Assembly (NCBI RefSeq): GCF_020171525.1
Contig: NZ_JAIVAI010000001.1
Coordinates: 744,001 to 808,000 of the forward strand
Reading direction: 5' to 3'
Source of the DNA: Halobacillus yeomjeoni
GTDB lineage: Bacteria; Bacillota; Bacilli; Bacillales; Halobacillaceae
DNA: 64,000 bases
Shown in pieces: positions 43,780-50,949 of this stretch; within the stretch, counting starts at the first letter, position 1; each line of letters opens with the position of its first letter. The notes under the pieces are model-generated. The model ran no database searches. It worked only from the letters and a program-made list of their open reading frames with translations, and was not told the origin of the DNA. Both the position numbers and the translations under genes were made by a program.

Positions 43780-45372
43780 TTAACGCTCAGCAATTTTTTG
43801 ATGGGGCCATTCTGTTCGAACGTGTTCTGTCTTGGTCTTTGTTTTCAAACTCACAATAATAAAAACAACGGTGGATAATGTAAGCGAATAGACAAGTGGA
43901 TCGATGTGGGTCCACGGAAAAGGCAGCAAATAGTCTTTTCCGAAAAGGGCTTTTGACAGGCCGAACGCTGTCGACTGACTGCTTTTCAGAAATAAGAATC
44001 CAAACATGCTTGCACTGAATCCTGCGATAATACTGGCTTCTGCCCCTCTCTTGGACGAACCTTTCCAGAACATAGCACCTACGAGCGAAGGCAAAAATCC
44101 AGCGGCACAGATTCCGAACCAGAATGCTGTCGCCTGGGCAATAACTCCTCCCGGAAGAATATATGCGAGCATTATAGCTGCCACGATGCCGATCATTACA
44201 CCAAGCTTTGCTGTATTCATTTTAGCAACTCTTCTTTTGAACCCTAACGTCCGCAGAATATCCTCACTGAAAGCAGCGGACTGGACGTGGATCAGTGAAC
44301 TGACGGTGGAAATGGTGGCAGAAATCAAGCTCAAAGTGAATAAATAAACAAACCATTCCGGCATCAAGGAATTGATCAACTTCGGAATGACAAGGTCGAT
44401 ATTCCCACCCGCTGCTTCCATCGCCAGCTGACCTGATGTTTCCATGAAATAGACATTACTCAAAGGTCCGATCATATAAGCGGAACCAGCCATGAAAAAA
44501 ATGAAAACTCCGCCTACGAGCACCGATCTGTATAAGGATTGATCACTGTTGACGGTCATGGAACGCAACACCAATTGAGGTTGAGCTAATACACCGATCC
44601 CGACTCCAAGAATAAGCGTACTGATCAATGTCCACCACATCGGTGAACCCGTATCCGGCATACTCATCCATCCATTATGTCCATTTTCAGCCAAAGCCTC
44701 CGGAACCTGATTTGTCAATGCTCTTAAAGCATGATGGCCATCCAATACACCGCCCACAGCATAATATGTAAGAACAAGGAAGACCGCCATACCAGCAAGC
44801 ATGATCAACGCCCCGAAGGCATCTGTATACATGACTGCTTTTATTCCACCGGTGATGACATAAACACCAACAATGAAAGCGATCAGTAACAAAGCAATGT
44901 TGTAATTCAATGAGAGGCTTTCCTGGATGAACCTGCCTCCACCAATCAGTACGATACTCGTGTAAGCAGGCATAAAGATGAAAATCATGAGGCCTGAGAA
45001 AATGGTAATGAACTTCGACTCATAGTATTTTCCAAGGAAGGTTGAAAACGTGCTGGCGTTCATATGCAAGGACATTCTTCGAATCCTTTTTCCAAAAACG
45101 GCAAACGCGACAAAAATGCCTAATACAATATTCAGGAAGGCCAGCCAAAGCAGCCCCATGCCATAAACGGAAGCCACCCCTCCAAAACCGACCATTGCAG
45201 ACGTACTGATGAAGGTAGCTCCATAAGATAATGCCATGATCAGCGGATTTGTGTTCCTTCCGCCAATCAAATAATCTTCCTGGGTAACCGTCTTTTTATA
45301 ACCATAGTATGCGAGCAGGGACATGACGCTGATATAAACGATCAGAAGAGGAATGAGGATAGACAGATTCAT
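43780..45372 (-). CDS. Sodium:solute symporter (SSS family)
   Basis: 530 residues, about 13 TM helices. QEDYLIGGRNTNPLIMALSY and GATFISTSAMVGFGG are the SSS helix 1-2 pattern, and VYVITGGIKAVMYTDAFGAL the conserved core. Start at MNLSILIP (45372), whose ATG overlaps the TGA of the small partner gene. Lies inside the hpa cluster, so uptake of 4-hydroxyphenylacetate or a related acid with Na+ is likely but not shown. Confidence 0.8.
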   Translation of the reverse strand: MNLSILIPLLIVYISVMSLLAYYGYKKTVTQEDYLIGGRNTNPLIMALSYGATFISTSAMVGFGGVASVYGMGLLWLAFLNIVLGIFVAFAVFGKRIRRMSLHMNASTFSTFLGKYYESKFITIFSGLMIFIFMPAYTSIVLIGGGRFIQESLSLNYNIALLLIAFIVGVYVITGGIKAVMYTDAFGALIMLAGMAVFLVLTYYAVGGVLDGHHALRALTNQVPEALAENGHNGWMSMPDTGSPMWWTLISTLILGVGIGVLAQPQLVLRSMTVNSDQSLYRSVLVGGVFIFFMAGSAYMIGPLSNVYFMETSGQLAMEAAGGNIDLVIPKLINSLMPEWFVYLFTLSLISATISTVSSLIHVQSAAFSEDILRTLGFKRRVAKMNTAKLGVMIGIVAAIMLAYILPGGVIAQATAFWFGICAAGFLPSLVGAMFWKGSSKRGAEASIIAGFSASMFGFLFLKSSQSTAFGLSKALFGKDYLLPFPWTHIDPLVYSLTLSTVVFIIVSLKTKTKTEHVRTEWPHQKIAER

Positions 45373-45485
45373 GAATCTTCTCCTCCTTTCCCCCATATAT
45401 AACATCCGTAAATGATACAGCCGATTGGTGCTGTTATCGTACCCAACCATGCAAAAGCGACCCAGTAATCTTCAATACCCAGCAT
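45369..45485 (-). CDS. 38-residue symporter accessory peptide
   Basis: MLGIEDYWVAFAWLGTITAP then IGCIIYGCYIWGKGGEDS: a single TM helix. GGAGGGG precedes the ATG, and the TGA overlaps the symporter ATG (ATGA), so the two are made together. Short partners of this kind are known next to SSS transporters in Firmicutes. Confidence 0.7.
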   Translation of the reverse strand: MLGIEDYWVAFAWLGTITAPIGCIIYGCYIWGKGGEDS

Positions 45486-45610
45486 GATACCCCTCCAGAT
45501 TTTTATACAACACTTATAACCGACGAACAGTTGGTAAAGAAACAAAGAATAAGCTCGGCGCACACTCATGCAGGTACGGTGTTCAGCCTAACCAAAAGAC
45601 ACCCACTTCA

Positions 45611-45625
45611 TAGTAAGCGTTTTCA
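45611..45625. promoter_or_regulatory. Candidate CcpA cre site
   Basis: TAGTAAGCGTTTTCA agrees with WTGNAANCGNWWWCA at all but the second base. It lies upstream of the symporter pair, in the 169-bp gap after hpaF, and would put uptake under carbon catabolite repression. Confidence 0.55.
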
Positions 45626-45654
45626 TTTTATTGTTTGTGATATGAAGGAAAAGG

Positions 45655-46035
45655 CTACTTGAAACGCTGGTGGATATTATTCCACTTGTATGTCGGACGT
45701 TGGAACTCAATCATTTCAAGTGATAATGCCAGATAATGATCCGTTACGTAATCTTGAAAATGCTCTTTCATCGTGCTGAGAATATTCTCACACGTATTTT
45801 CGATAACTTCTTCGCTTCGTCCTTTTCCTATTTTAACGATCGCATGTACAAACGCATCGTCTTCTTTACCATCAGCAATACAGTAATGACTGGTTTCATA
45901 AGCTCTGACCCTTATACCTCCTGTCGGGAAAGTATCGTTCTTCTCCACCAGTATTTGATTCACTTTTTCAACCAATTGCTGGATGTCTGTTCGGGATGAC
46001 AGGTTATTTGTATATTCTAAAATGACATGCGGCAT
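45655..46035 (-). CDS. hpaF: 5-carboxymethyl-2-hydroxymuconate isomerase
   Basis: 126 residues of the 4-oxalocrotonate tautomerase superfamily. Processing of Met would expose the catalytic Pro1 (MPHVILEYTNNL); Start at 46035 behind AGGGGGAGAG. Isomerises the dehydrogenase product of the homoprotocatechuate pathway. Overlaps no neighbour but lies 13 bp after hpaG1. Confidence 0.85.
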   Translation of the reverse strand: MPHVILEYTNNLSSRTDIQQLVEKVNQILVEKNDTFPTGGIRVRAYETSHYCIADGKEDDAFVHAIVKIGKGRSEEVIENTCENILSTMKEHFQDYVTDHYLALSLEMIEFQRPTYKWNNIHQRFK

Positions 46036-46048
46036 AAGCTCTCTCCCC

Positions 46049-46786
46049 CTATGCAATAACCGTATTTTTAAGCCTACCAAGCCCTTCGATTTCGGTCACG
46101 ACTTCATCCCCGACTTTCGTATCGACTGTCCCCTTCGGTGTTCCCGTCAAGATCACATCATTCGGTTGTAAGGTCATGAAATCACTCAAATATTCTATTA
46201 ATGTGGGAATATCAAAAATCATATCCTTGGTCGAACCTTCTTGAACGATTTCACCATTGATATAGGTGCGCAGCGTCAAATTCATCGGATTATCAATATC
46301 GTCTCTGCTTACGAACCAGGGACCCAACGGGGTACTGTCATCCCTGTTCTTCACACGGAGATTCGGCCTGTAGTAATTCTCCAAATAGTCACGGAAGGCA
46401 TAATCATTGGCGATGGTATACCCCGCCACATAATCCCAGGCATCTTCCTTTGAAACATTTTCTGCTTTTTTGCCGATGATTACTGCTAATTCACATTCAT
46501 AATGCATGTTGGTGACGTCTGCAGGTCGTTTTGTAAAACCGCGATGTCCGGTGAATGTGTTCGATCCCTTTAAAAAAATGAGCGGTTCTTCCGGTGCCTC
46601 AAAAGAAAGTTCACTGGCATGATCCTTGTAATTCAACCCGAGTGCAAAGCAGGTATGTGGTTCAACAGGGGGAAGCCAGACCACTTCATCCTCCTGCACG
46701 GACTTCCCATTTTCCAATTCCAATCCTTTATCAGTGATTTTCGCGTAATGAACGTGCCCTTGGTAGGCTACACGCGCTGTTTTCAT
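46049..46786 (-). CDS. FAH-family HpaG subunit (first)
   Basis: 245 residues. GLNYKDHASELSFEAPEEPL, YECELAVIIGKKA and VILTGTPKGT are fumarylacetoacetate hydrolase-family metal-site and core motifs. In E. coli W, HpaG is a fusion of two such halves (decarboxylase/isomerase); here they are separate genes. Start at MKTARVAY (46786) behind GAGGAGGGG. Confidence 0.8.
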   Translation of the reverse strand: MKTARVAYQGHVHYAKITDKGLELENGKSVQEDEVVWLPPVEPHTCFALGLNYKDHASELSFEAPEEPLIFLKGSNTFTGHRGFTKRPADVTNMHYECELAVIIGKKAENVSKEDAWDYVAGYTIANDYAFRDYLENYYRPNLRVKNRDDSTPLGPWFVSRDDIDNPMNLTLRTYINGEIVQEGSTKDMIFDIPTLIEYLSDFMTLQPNDVILTGTPKGTVDTKVGDEVVTEIEGLGRLKNTVIA

Positions 46787-46803
46787 TGACAGACCCCTCC
46801 TCA

Positions 46804-47559
46804 CTACACCTTTTTTTGAATCCTGTTTTCTAAGACACCGATGTTTTCGACTTCAATTCTTATGTTGTCATTATTTTCAGCGGCAGGAGGATTTTCCGGC
46901 ACCCCCACCATAAGAACATCCCCTTCATTCAAGGTCATGAATTCGGTGACATCCTGAAGCAGTTCCTGTACGGATCTCACCAAATTCCTGGTTGAATTGT
47001 GCTGCTCCAGTTGACCATTGATATACACTCTAGTTTCAACATCATTGATATCAGGAACAGCCGTTCTTTCAATGACCCAGGGACCTATCGGACAAAAACC
47101 GTTACGCGCCTTTTCTTTGACAGCCGGCCTGAAAACACTTTTGTGAGGAAGGCCGACATCATTCACAACCGTATATCCTTCCACATAATCGAACGCCTCT
47201 TCTTTTTTGATTCGGGCAGCTTTTTTACCGATGACGATCCCTATACTTGCTCCGATCACAACTTCATCTGCATCATTAGGCAGAGGGATGATTCCTTTAT
47301 GTCCTAAATAAGTGTTTTCCGGCTTGATATAAAGAATCGGGGCTTTAGGCGGGGCTTTATATGGAGGTTCGTGAAGTTCATCCCTCATCTGTTCTAAAAC
47401 CCCTTTATAGTTCAGGAGTGTTCCGTAGACCATTCCTGTCACCGGAGGATTACAGATATCTTCTTCTATCTGACTTTCTTCAGAAAGAACTTCTCCAGCA
47501 TCCAGCTGGATGACTGAATTTTGTCGGGTTCCTCCAAAGTTCGCTCTGGCATTCGGCAT
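46804..47559 (-). CDS. FAH-family HpaG subunit (second)
   Basis: 251 residues, paralogous to the gene at 46049. VYGTLLNYKGVLEQM, ILYIKPENTYLGHKG and GEDVLMVGVPENPP-like core are present, but the glutamate-rich metal loop is weaker (VVIGASIGIVIGKKA). Start at MPNARANF (47559) behind GGGGAG. It heads the second hpa group. Together with 46049 it should act as the 5-oxo-3-ene-tricarboxylate decarboxylase/isomerase. Confidence 0.75.
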   Translation of the reverse strand: MPNARANFGGTRQNSVIQLDAGEVLSEESQIEEDICNPPVTGMVYGTLLNYKGVLEQMRDELHEPPYKAPPKAPILYIKPENTYLGHKGIIPLPNDADEVVIGASIGIVIGKKAARIKKEEAFDYVEGYTVVNDVGLPHKSVFRPAVKEKARNGFCPIGPWVIERTAVPDINDVETRVYINGQLEQHNSTRNLVRSVQELLQDVTEFMTLNEGDVLMVGVPENPPAAENNDNIRIEVENIGVLENRIQKKV

Positions 47560-47617
47560 ATAATCTCCCCTTTTTATTTTCAGAAGTATCTGATAATAAC
47601 CTAACACCCTTGAAGAC

Positions 47618-47665
47618 ATATATGAAATATGTATTAAGTACGTTGTATATATGAAAAAAGTATAC
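47618..47665. promoter_or_regulatory. Direct repeats upstream of the second hpa group
   Basis: ATATATGAAA occurs at 47618-47627 and 47647-47656, each followed by a similar tail (TATGTAT and AAAGTAT). The spacing of 29 bp is close to three helical turns. A plausible regulator site for the hpaG operon; AT-rich, so modest confidence. Confidence 0.35.
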
Positions 47666-47670
47666 AAAAA

Positions 47671-47714
47671 CCCCGTTCGGAGCGTGTACAAAATCGTATA
47701 CGTTCCAAACGGGG
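47671..47714 (-). terminator. Long imperfect hairpin, terminator of the lipoprotein gene
   Basis: CCCCGTT pairs with AACGGGG and an inner part GGAGCGTGTAC pairs with GTATACGTTCC through G-U pairs on the + strand. On the minus strand the inner G-U pairs become mismatches, but a TTTTTG run follows the stem, which suits termination of the 47726 gene. Confidence 0.6.
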
Positions 47715-47725
47715 GAATAAACCTT

Positions 47726-48220
47726 TTAACTTTCGGACTTTTCTTCGTGAATCGACGTATATAATGCATGAATCTTTTCATAAAGATCACCATCACCGTT
47801 CTTCAACTGGTAAACGATGTCAGTAGACTCACCGTTTTCAAAGCTGACTAACAGGCCTTCTCCAGAATCGGTTACGTCCATGAAAAATACATTCTTACTG
47901 TTCTCCGAATTTGCCACAGTGATGGTCAGGTATGTATCGTTTCTTTCATATTGCCTATGCCACTTTTTTATTTTTTTGTATTCCACCTTTGATAAATGCA
48001 CATCTTTAACAATAGACTCAAACCTATCTATGAACGCTTGTCTAGTTGTTTCCGCTTTTTCCGAAGCATTGTGCTGGAATTTATCCTGCGTGATTTCCAA
48101 TGAACCGATTGGCTTCTTTTCTTCCACCATACTCACCAATGGAAGAGTCTGAGCATCTTGGCTTTCACACCCCGTAATGAACGCTGTACAAACCAGCAAG
48201 AACAAAAACCGGATACACAT
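47726..48220 (-). CDS. Lipoprotein of unknown function
   Basis: 164 residues. Signal peptide MCIRFLFLLVCTAFITGC with a lipobox (ITGC), so membrane anchored at the outer face. The mature part has a charged helical segment (ASEKAETTRQAFIDRFESIV) and a beta-rich C-terminus. AGGAGG is 8 bases before ATG 48220. No family recognised; no link to the hpa genes is evident. Confidence 0.65.
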   Translation of the reverse strand: MCIRFLFLLVCTAFITGCESQDAQTLPLVSMVEEKKPIGSLEITQDKFQHNASEKAETTRQAFIDRFESIVKDVHLSKVEYKKIKKWHRQYERNDTYLTITVANSENSKNVFFMDVTDSGEGLLVSFENGESTDIVYQLKNGDGDLYEKIHALYTSIHEEKSES

Positions 48221-48349
48221 TCGATCCACCTCCTTTTGAAAGATCAGAAATATAAATATTGGCTCTCGTTATTGATATTTCAAACGATTACTAAACAGTC
48301 GCCGTTTGGGATTAGGGGTCCGGTCTGTTCTTTACCAGGAGTATGGGAT

Positions 48350-48461
48350 GGCAGGGAAAACAGTCCGCTTTCCGCGGGGAACGCTGAGCCTCCTCGAACT
48401 TCGTTCTCCGGGGTCTCAACTTGTTCCTTTTTCCCGCAGGAGTTTACCTGTTTTCCCTGCC
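48350..48461. repeat. Palindromic dispersed repeat with 14-bp inverted ends
   Basis: GGCAGGGAAAACAG (48350-48363) and its exact complement CTGTTTTCCCTGCC (48448-48461) bound a GC-rich core containing CGCTTTCCGCGGGG and CCCGCAGGAGTTT. Looks like a non-coding MITE-like or REP-like element common in Bacillaceae intergenic DNA (recalled). No gene inside. Confidence 0.65.
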
Positions 48462-48523
48462 ACCCCGTTCGTGGTTGGTGTACCGGACTTCGGTAACGGC
48501 CATTCCTACCCTTCTACTTTGAA

Positions 48524-48647
48524 GAGGCGGCCTTTTAGAATGGCGAGACTCCTGTGGGATAAAGGTACATCGTGAGACCCCGTAAGGCGCAGCCTGAGGA
48601 GGCTCACGGTACCCCACGGAAAGGGAGTCATTCTAAAAGGCCGCCTC
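48524..48647. repeat. Palindromic dispersed repeat with 19-bp inverted ends
   Basis: GAGGCGGCCTTTTAGAATG (48524-48542) and CATTCTAAAAGGCCGCCTC (48629-48647) are perfect complements. The core has ACTCCTGTGGGA, GAGACCCC and CCTGAGGAGGCTCACGGTAC, forming further hairpins. Different family from the element 60 bp to its left. Open frames across it are not real genes. Confidence 0.7.
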
Positions 48648-48730
48648 ATACAAATCCCAGGACTAGAAGAGCGGATACAAACTCCCATGTGAAATAACAA
48701 CACCAAGCAATAACAGAGCATAAATAAAAA

Positions 48731-48751
48731 GCGGACGCATAATGCGCCCGC
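48731..48751 (-). terminator. Terminator of miaA-hfq
   Basis: GCGG-a-CGCAT and ATGCG-c-CCGC form the stem, with TTTTTAT following on the minus strand, after the hfq stop. Confidence 0.75.
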
Positions 48752-48778
48752 CTCCTATGTAAAGTCACTTAACGACTT

Positions 48779-49003
48779 TTATTCCTTATCCAAGGAAACA
48801 TTTTTCGCTGGTGCGAAAGTCGAAATGGCATGCTTGAAGATCAATTGTTGTTTCCCGTCAGTTTCAAGCAAGACCGTGAAATTATCAAAAGCTTTAATGA
48901 CACCCCTTAATTGGAAGCCATTCAGCAAGAATACAGTCACCTGCATACGTTCTTTTCTTAATTGATTCAAATAAGTGTCTTGAATATTTACGGATTGAGC
49001 CAT
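48779..49003 (-). CDS. hfq: RNA chaperone Hfq
   Basis: 74 residues, Sm fold. [50 protein letters not shown] are the family motifs (Sm1 and Sm2). Forms hexamers that bind small RNAs; its phenotype in Bacilli is mild. Behind AGGAGG, 46 bp after miaA. Confidence 0.95.
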   Translation of the reverse strand: MAQSVNIQDTYLNQLRKERMQVTVFLLNGFQLRGVIKAFDNFTVLLETDGKQQLIFKHAISTFAPAKNVSLDKE

Positions 49004-49049
49004 GGATGTTCCTCCTCTTTTCTATCTGTATTTACTACCATTCTATGTT

Positions 49050-49979
49050 TTACTCCATCATTCCTGCTAAATCGGCTAAAATTGTTGCAAATTTATCATG
49101 ATAATTCTCTTCAGACACTTCGTACCAGCTGACATCCATCTTATTTTTAAAGTATGTGTACTGTCTTTTCGCATACCTTCTGGAGTTCCTTTTTAGCAGT
49201 TCGATGCCGCGCTCTAAATTGTATTCCCCTTTGAAGTATGGAATCAACTCCTTGTAGCCGATCGCTTTCATGGATTGATGATCTTCAAGACCTTCCTCAT
49301 AAAGGCGGCCCACCTCTTCTACCAGTCCTTCTTCCACCATTTGATCGACACGCTTGTTGATGCGTTCATACAACTCGCTCCGATCCATTTCCAAGCCGAT
49401 GACGATCGGGCGGAAGGGTGATTCCCCTGTTTGCTGCTCCTGGTAATCACTCATCACTTTTCCTGTTGTTTCATAGACTTCAAGTGCCCTTAGAATACGC
49501 CGTTCATTATTCGGATGTATTTTTTCCGCCTGGGGTGGATCGATGGATCGCAGCCGTTCATAGAGACCCTCTAATCCTATACCTTCCTTTTCTTGTTCTA
49601 AACGCTTAATGATCGATGGATCTTTCTTTTCCTTAGAAAAATTGAAATTATATAAAGTCGCCTGTATGTATAACCCGGTTCCTCCGACAATGACCGGAAG
49701 CTTCCCTCTTGCGTCAATTTCATGAATCAAACGCTGAACTTCGTACTGGAATTCAGCTACAGAGAACGATTCATCGGGCTCTTTGATATCGATCATATGA
49801 TGCGGGATGCCCTGTTTCTCTTCATCCGTCACCTTTGCCGTGCCGATATCCATGGTTTTATAGATCTGCATCGAGTCTCCACTGATGACTTCTCCATCGA
49901 ACCTTTTGGCGATTTCTACACCTAATTTCGATTTTCCGACCGCTGTCGGTCCAACGACAGAAATAACTCTCGGTTTCAT
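49050..49979 (-). CDS. miaA: tRNA dimethylallyltransferase MiaA
   Basis: 309 residues. P-loop GPTAVGKSKLGVEIA, DSMQIYKTMDIGTAK, PVIVGGTGLYIQA. Transfers dimethylallyl to A37 of tRNAs reading UNN codons; MiaB (56857) then adds the methylthio group. Co-directional with hfq as in many bacteria. Confidence 0.95.
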   Translation of the reverse strand: MKPRVISVVGPTAVGKSKLGVEIAKRFDGEVISGDSMQIYKTMDIGTAKVTDEEKQGIPHHMIDIKEPDESFSVAEFQYEVQRLIHEIDARGKLPVIVGGTGLYIQATLYNFNFSKEKKDPSIIKRLEQEKEGIGLEGLYERLRSIDPPQAEKIHPNNERRILRALEVYETTGKVMSDYQEQQTGESPFRPIVIGLEMDRSELYERINKRVDQMVEEGLVEEVGRLYEEGLEDHQSMKAIGYKELIPYFKGEYNLERGIELLKRNSRRYAKRQYTYFKNKMDVSWYEVSEENYHDKFATILADLAGMME

Positions 49980-50047
49980 TCGTTGCCCTCCTTTTCCACT
50001 GTACCCTATTATACATGAATCCCGCTATAATCATACATCCAGCGGCT

Positions 50048-50132
50048 TACTAACGGAAATCGTTACCCTTACTAACGGAACCCGTTACAAAAATTCAAAA
50101 TATTCGTTAGTTTTGCTATCGAGTTTCGTTAG
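50048..50132. promoter_or_regulatory. Repeated operator-like sites upstream of the XRE gene
   Basis: ACTAACGGAAATCGTTA and ACTAACGGAACCCGTTA stand in tandem, each with TAACG/CGTTA half-sites spaced by 5 bases. Two inverted single copies (TTCGTTAGT, TTTCGTTAGTA) lie nearer to the gene. Probably bound by the HTH protein at 50168. Confidence 0.6.
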
Positions 50133-50167
50133 TATGTGTTATAGTATAAAAAAGGAGGCGTCAAACA

Positions 50168-50527
50168 GTGGTTCATGAAAGAATTCGTTCTCTTAGAAAA
50201 GATAGAGGTTTCACACAAACGATGTTAGCTGAAAAAGTCGGAGTGTCTGCCCAGGTCGTTTCAAATTGGGAAAGGAATTACACCTCCCCGGATTTGACTG
50301 ATTTAACGAAGATCGCTCATGCCCTTCATACCACTGCAGATTATCTTCTTGGCCTCAGTGATGAGATGGAAGATGAAATGCGCGAAATCAAACAACTCCT
50401 GGAAACGAAAGGATACGACAAACCAGTATTCTTCGATAAAAAAGCCTGGTTCGGAATCCAGCCTGATGAAATCAAACAGATTGATAATTATTTCAGATTC
50501 CTATTGCAGCAAAAAAATATATCTTGA
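50168..50527 (+). CDS. XRE-family regulator
   Basis: 119 residues. N-terminal HTH_3: MVHERIRSLRKDRGFTQTML, EKVGVSAQVVSNWERNYTSP; C-terminal short helical tail. GTG start with AAGGAGG 9 bases upstream; the nearby ATG (50174) is out of frame. Repeated operator-like sites precede it, suggesting autoregulation. Similar to SinR/ImmR-type small repressors; target genes unknown. Confidence 0.75.
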   Translation: MVHERIRSLRKDRGFTQTMLAEKVGVSAQVVSNWERNYTSPDLTDLTKIAHALHTTADYLLGLSDEMEDEMREIKQLLETKGYDKPVFFDKKAWFGIQPDEIKQIDNYFRFLLQQKNIS

Positions 50528-50686
50528 GCCCCTCCCCTACTCCCGGAGAGAAGGACTCAGGCCAAACCATCCTCACTTGAACATAAACATATTATGTCAA
50601 CATGGATGGTTTATTTATGTTCTCGAAGTGGTATTCCATTTAAAGGAAGTCTTTTAGTCTAGAAATGAAATGGAGGGAATACTTGT

Positions 50687-50899
50687 ATGGATGCCAAAGA
50701 AAGACTATCTGGACAGAAAGTGGAGTTCGACTGCCCTTATTGTAACTACACAATGGAAATTGCCGCACAGGTCATTTTCGAAGATAAAGAAACTGTGACG
50801 TGCCCCAATTGTGATTCCGACATTTACTTGGAAAACTCAGAAGCGCTCAGCAAAATAGAGAAACAATGGAAAGGACTCAAAAAATGGACACGCTCTTGA
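50687..50899 (+). CDS. Zinc-ribbon peptide
   Basis: 70 residues with CPYC (16-19) and CPNC (40-43) knuckles: a rubredoxin-like zinc ribbon. N-terminal KERLSGQKVEFDCPYCNYTM; C-terminal basic helix. GGAGGG precedes the ATG. Function unknown; could be a zinc-bound RNA- or protein-binding module. Convergent with mutL. Confidence 0.65.
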   Translation: MDAKERLSGQKVEFDCPYCNYTMEIAAQVIFEDKETVTCPNCDSDIYLENSEALSKIEKQWKGLKKWTRS

Positions 50900-50906
50900 A
50901 TGAACA

Positions 50907-50948
50907 AAAATAAGCTCCCTACCAGGAATCAGGTAGGGAGCTTATTTT
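50907..50948. terminator. Bidirectional terminator
   Basis: AAAATAAGCTCCCTACC and GGTAGGGAGCTTATTTT form a 17-bp stem between the zinc-ribbon gene (+) and mutL (-). Confidence 0.85.
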
Positions 50949-50949
50949 G

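Noticed and set aside
47671-47714. Hairpin considered as a riboswitch or RNA-binding element
   Set aside because: Position after the lipoprotein stop and a T-run on the minus strand fit a terminator better; no conserved aptamer core seen.
48306-48721. Open frames of 70-110 codons on both strands between the lipoprotein gene and hfq
   Set aside because: They run through palindromic repeats and have no ribosome sites; the repeats explain the openness.
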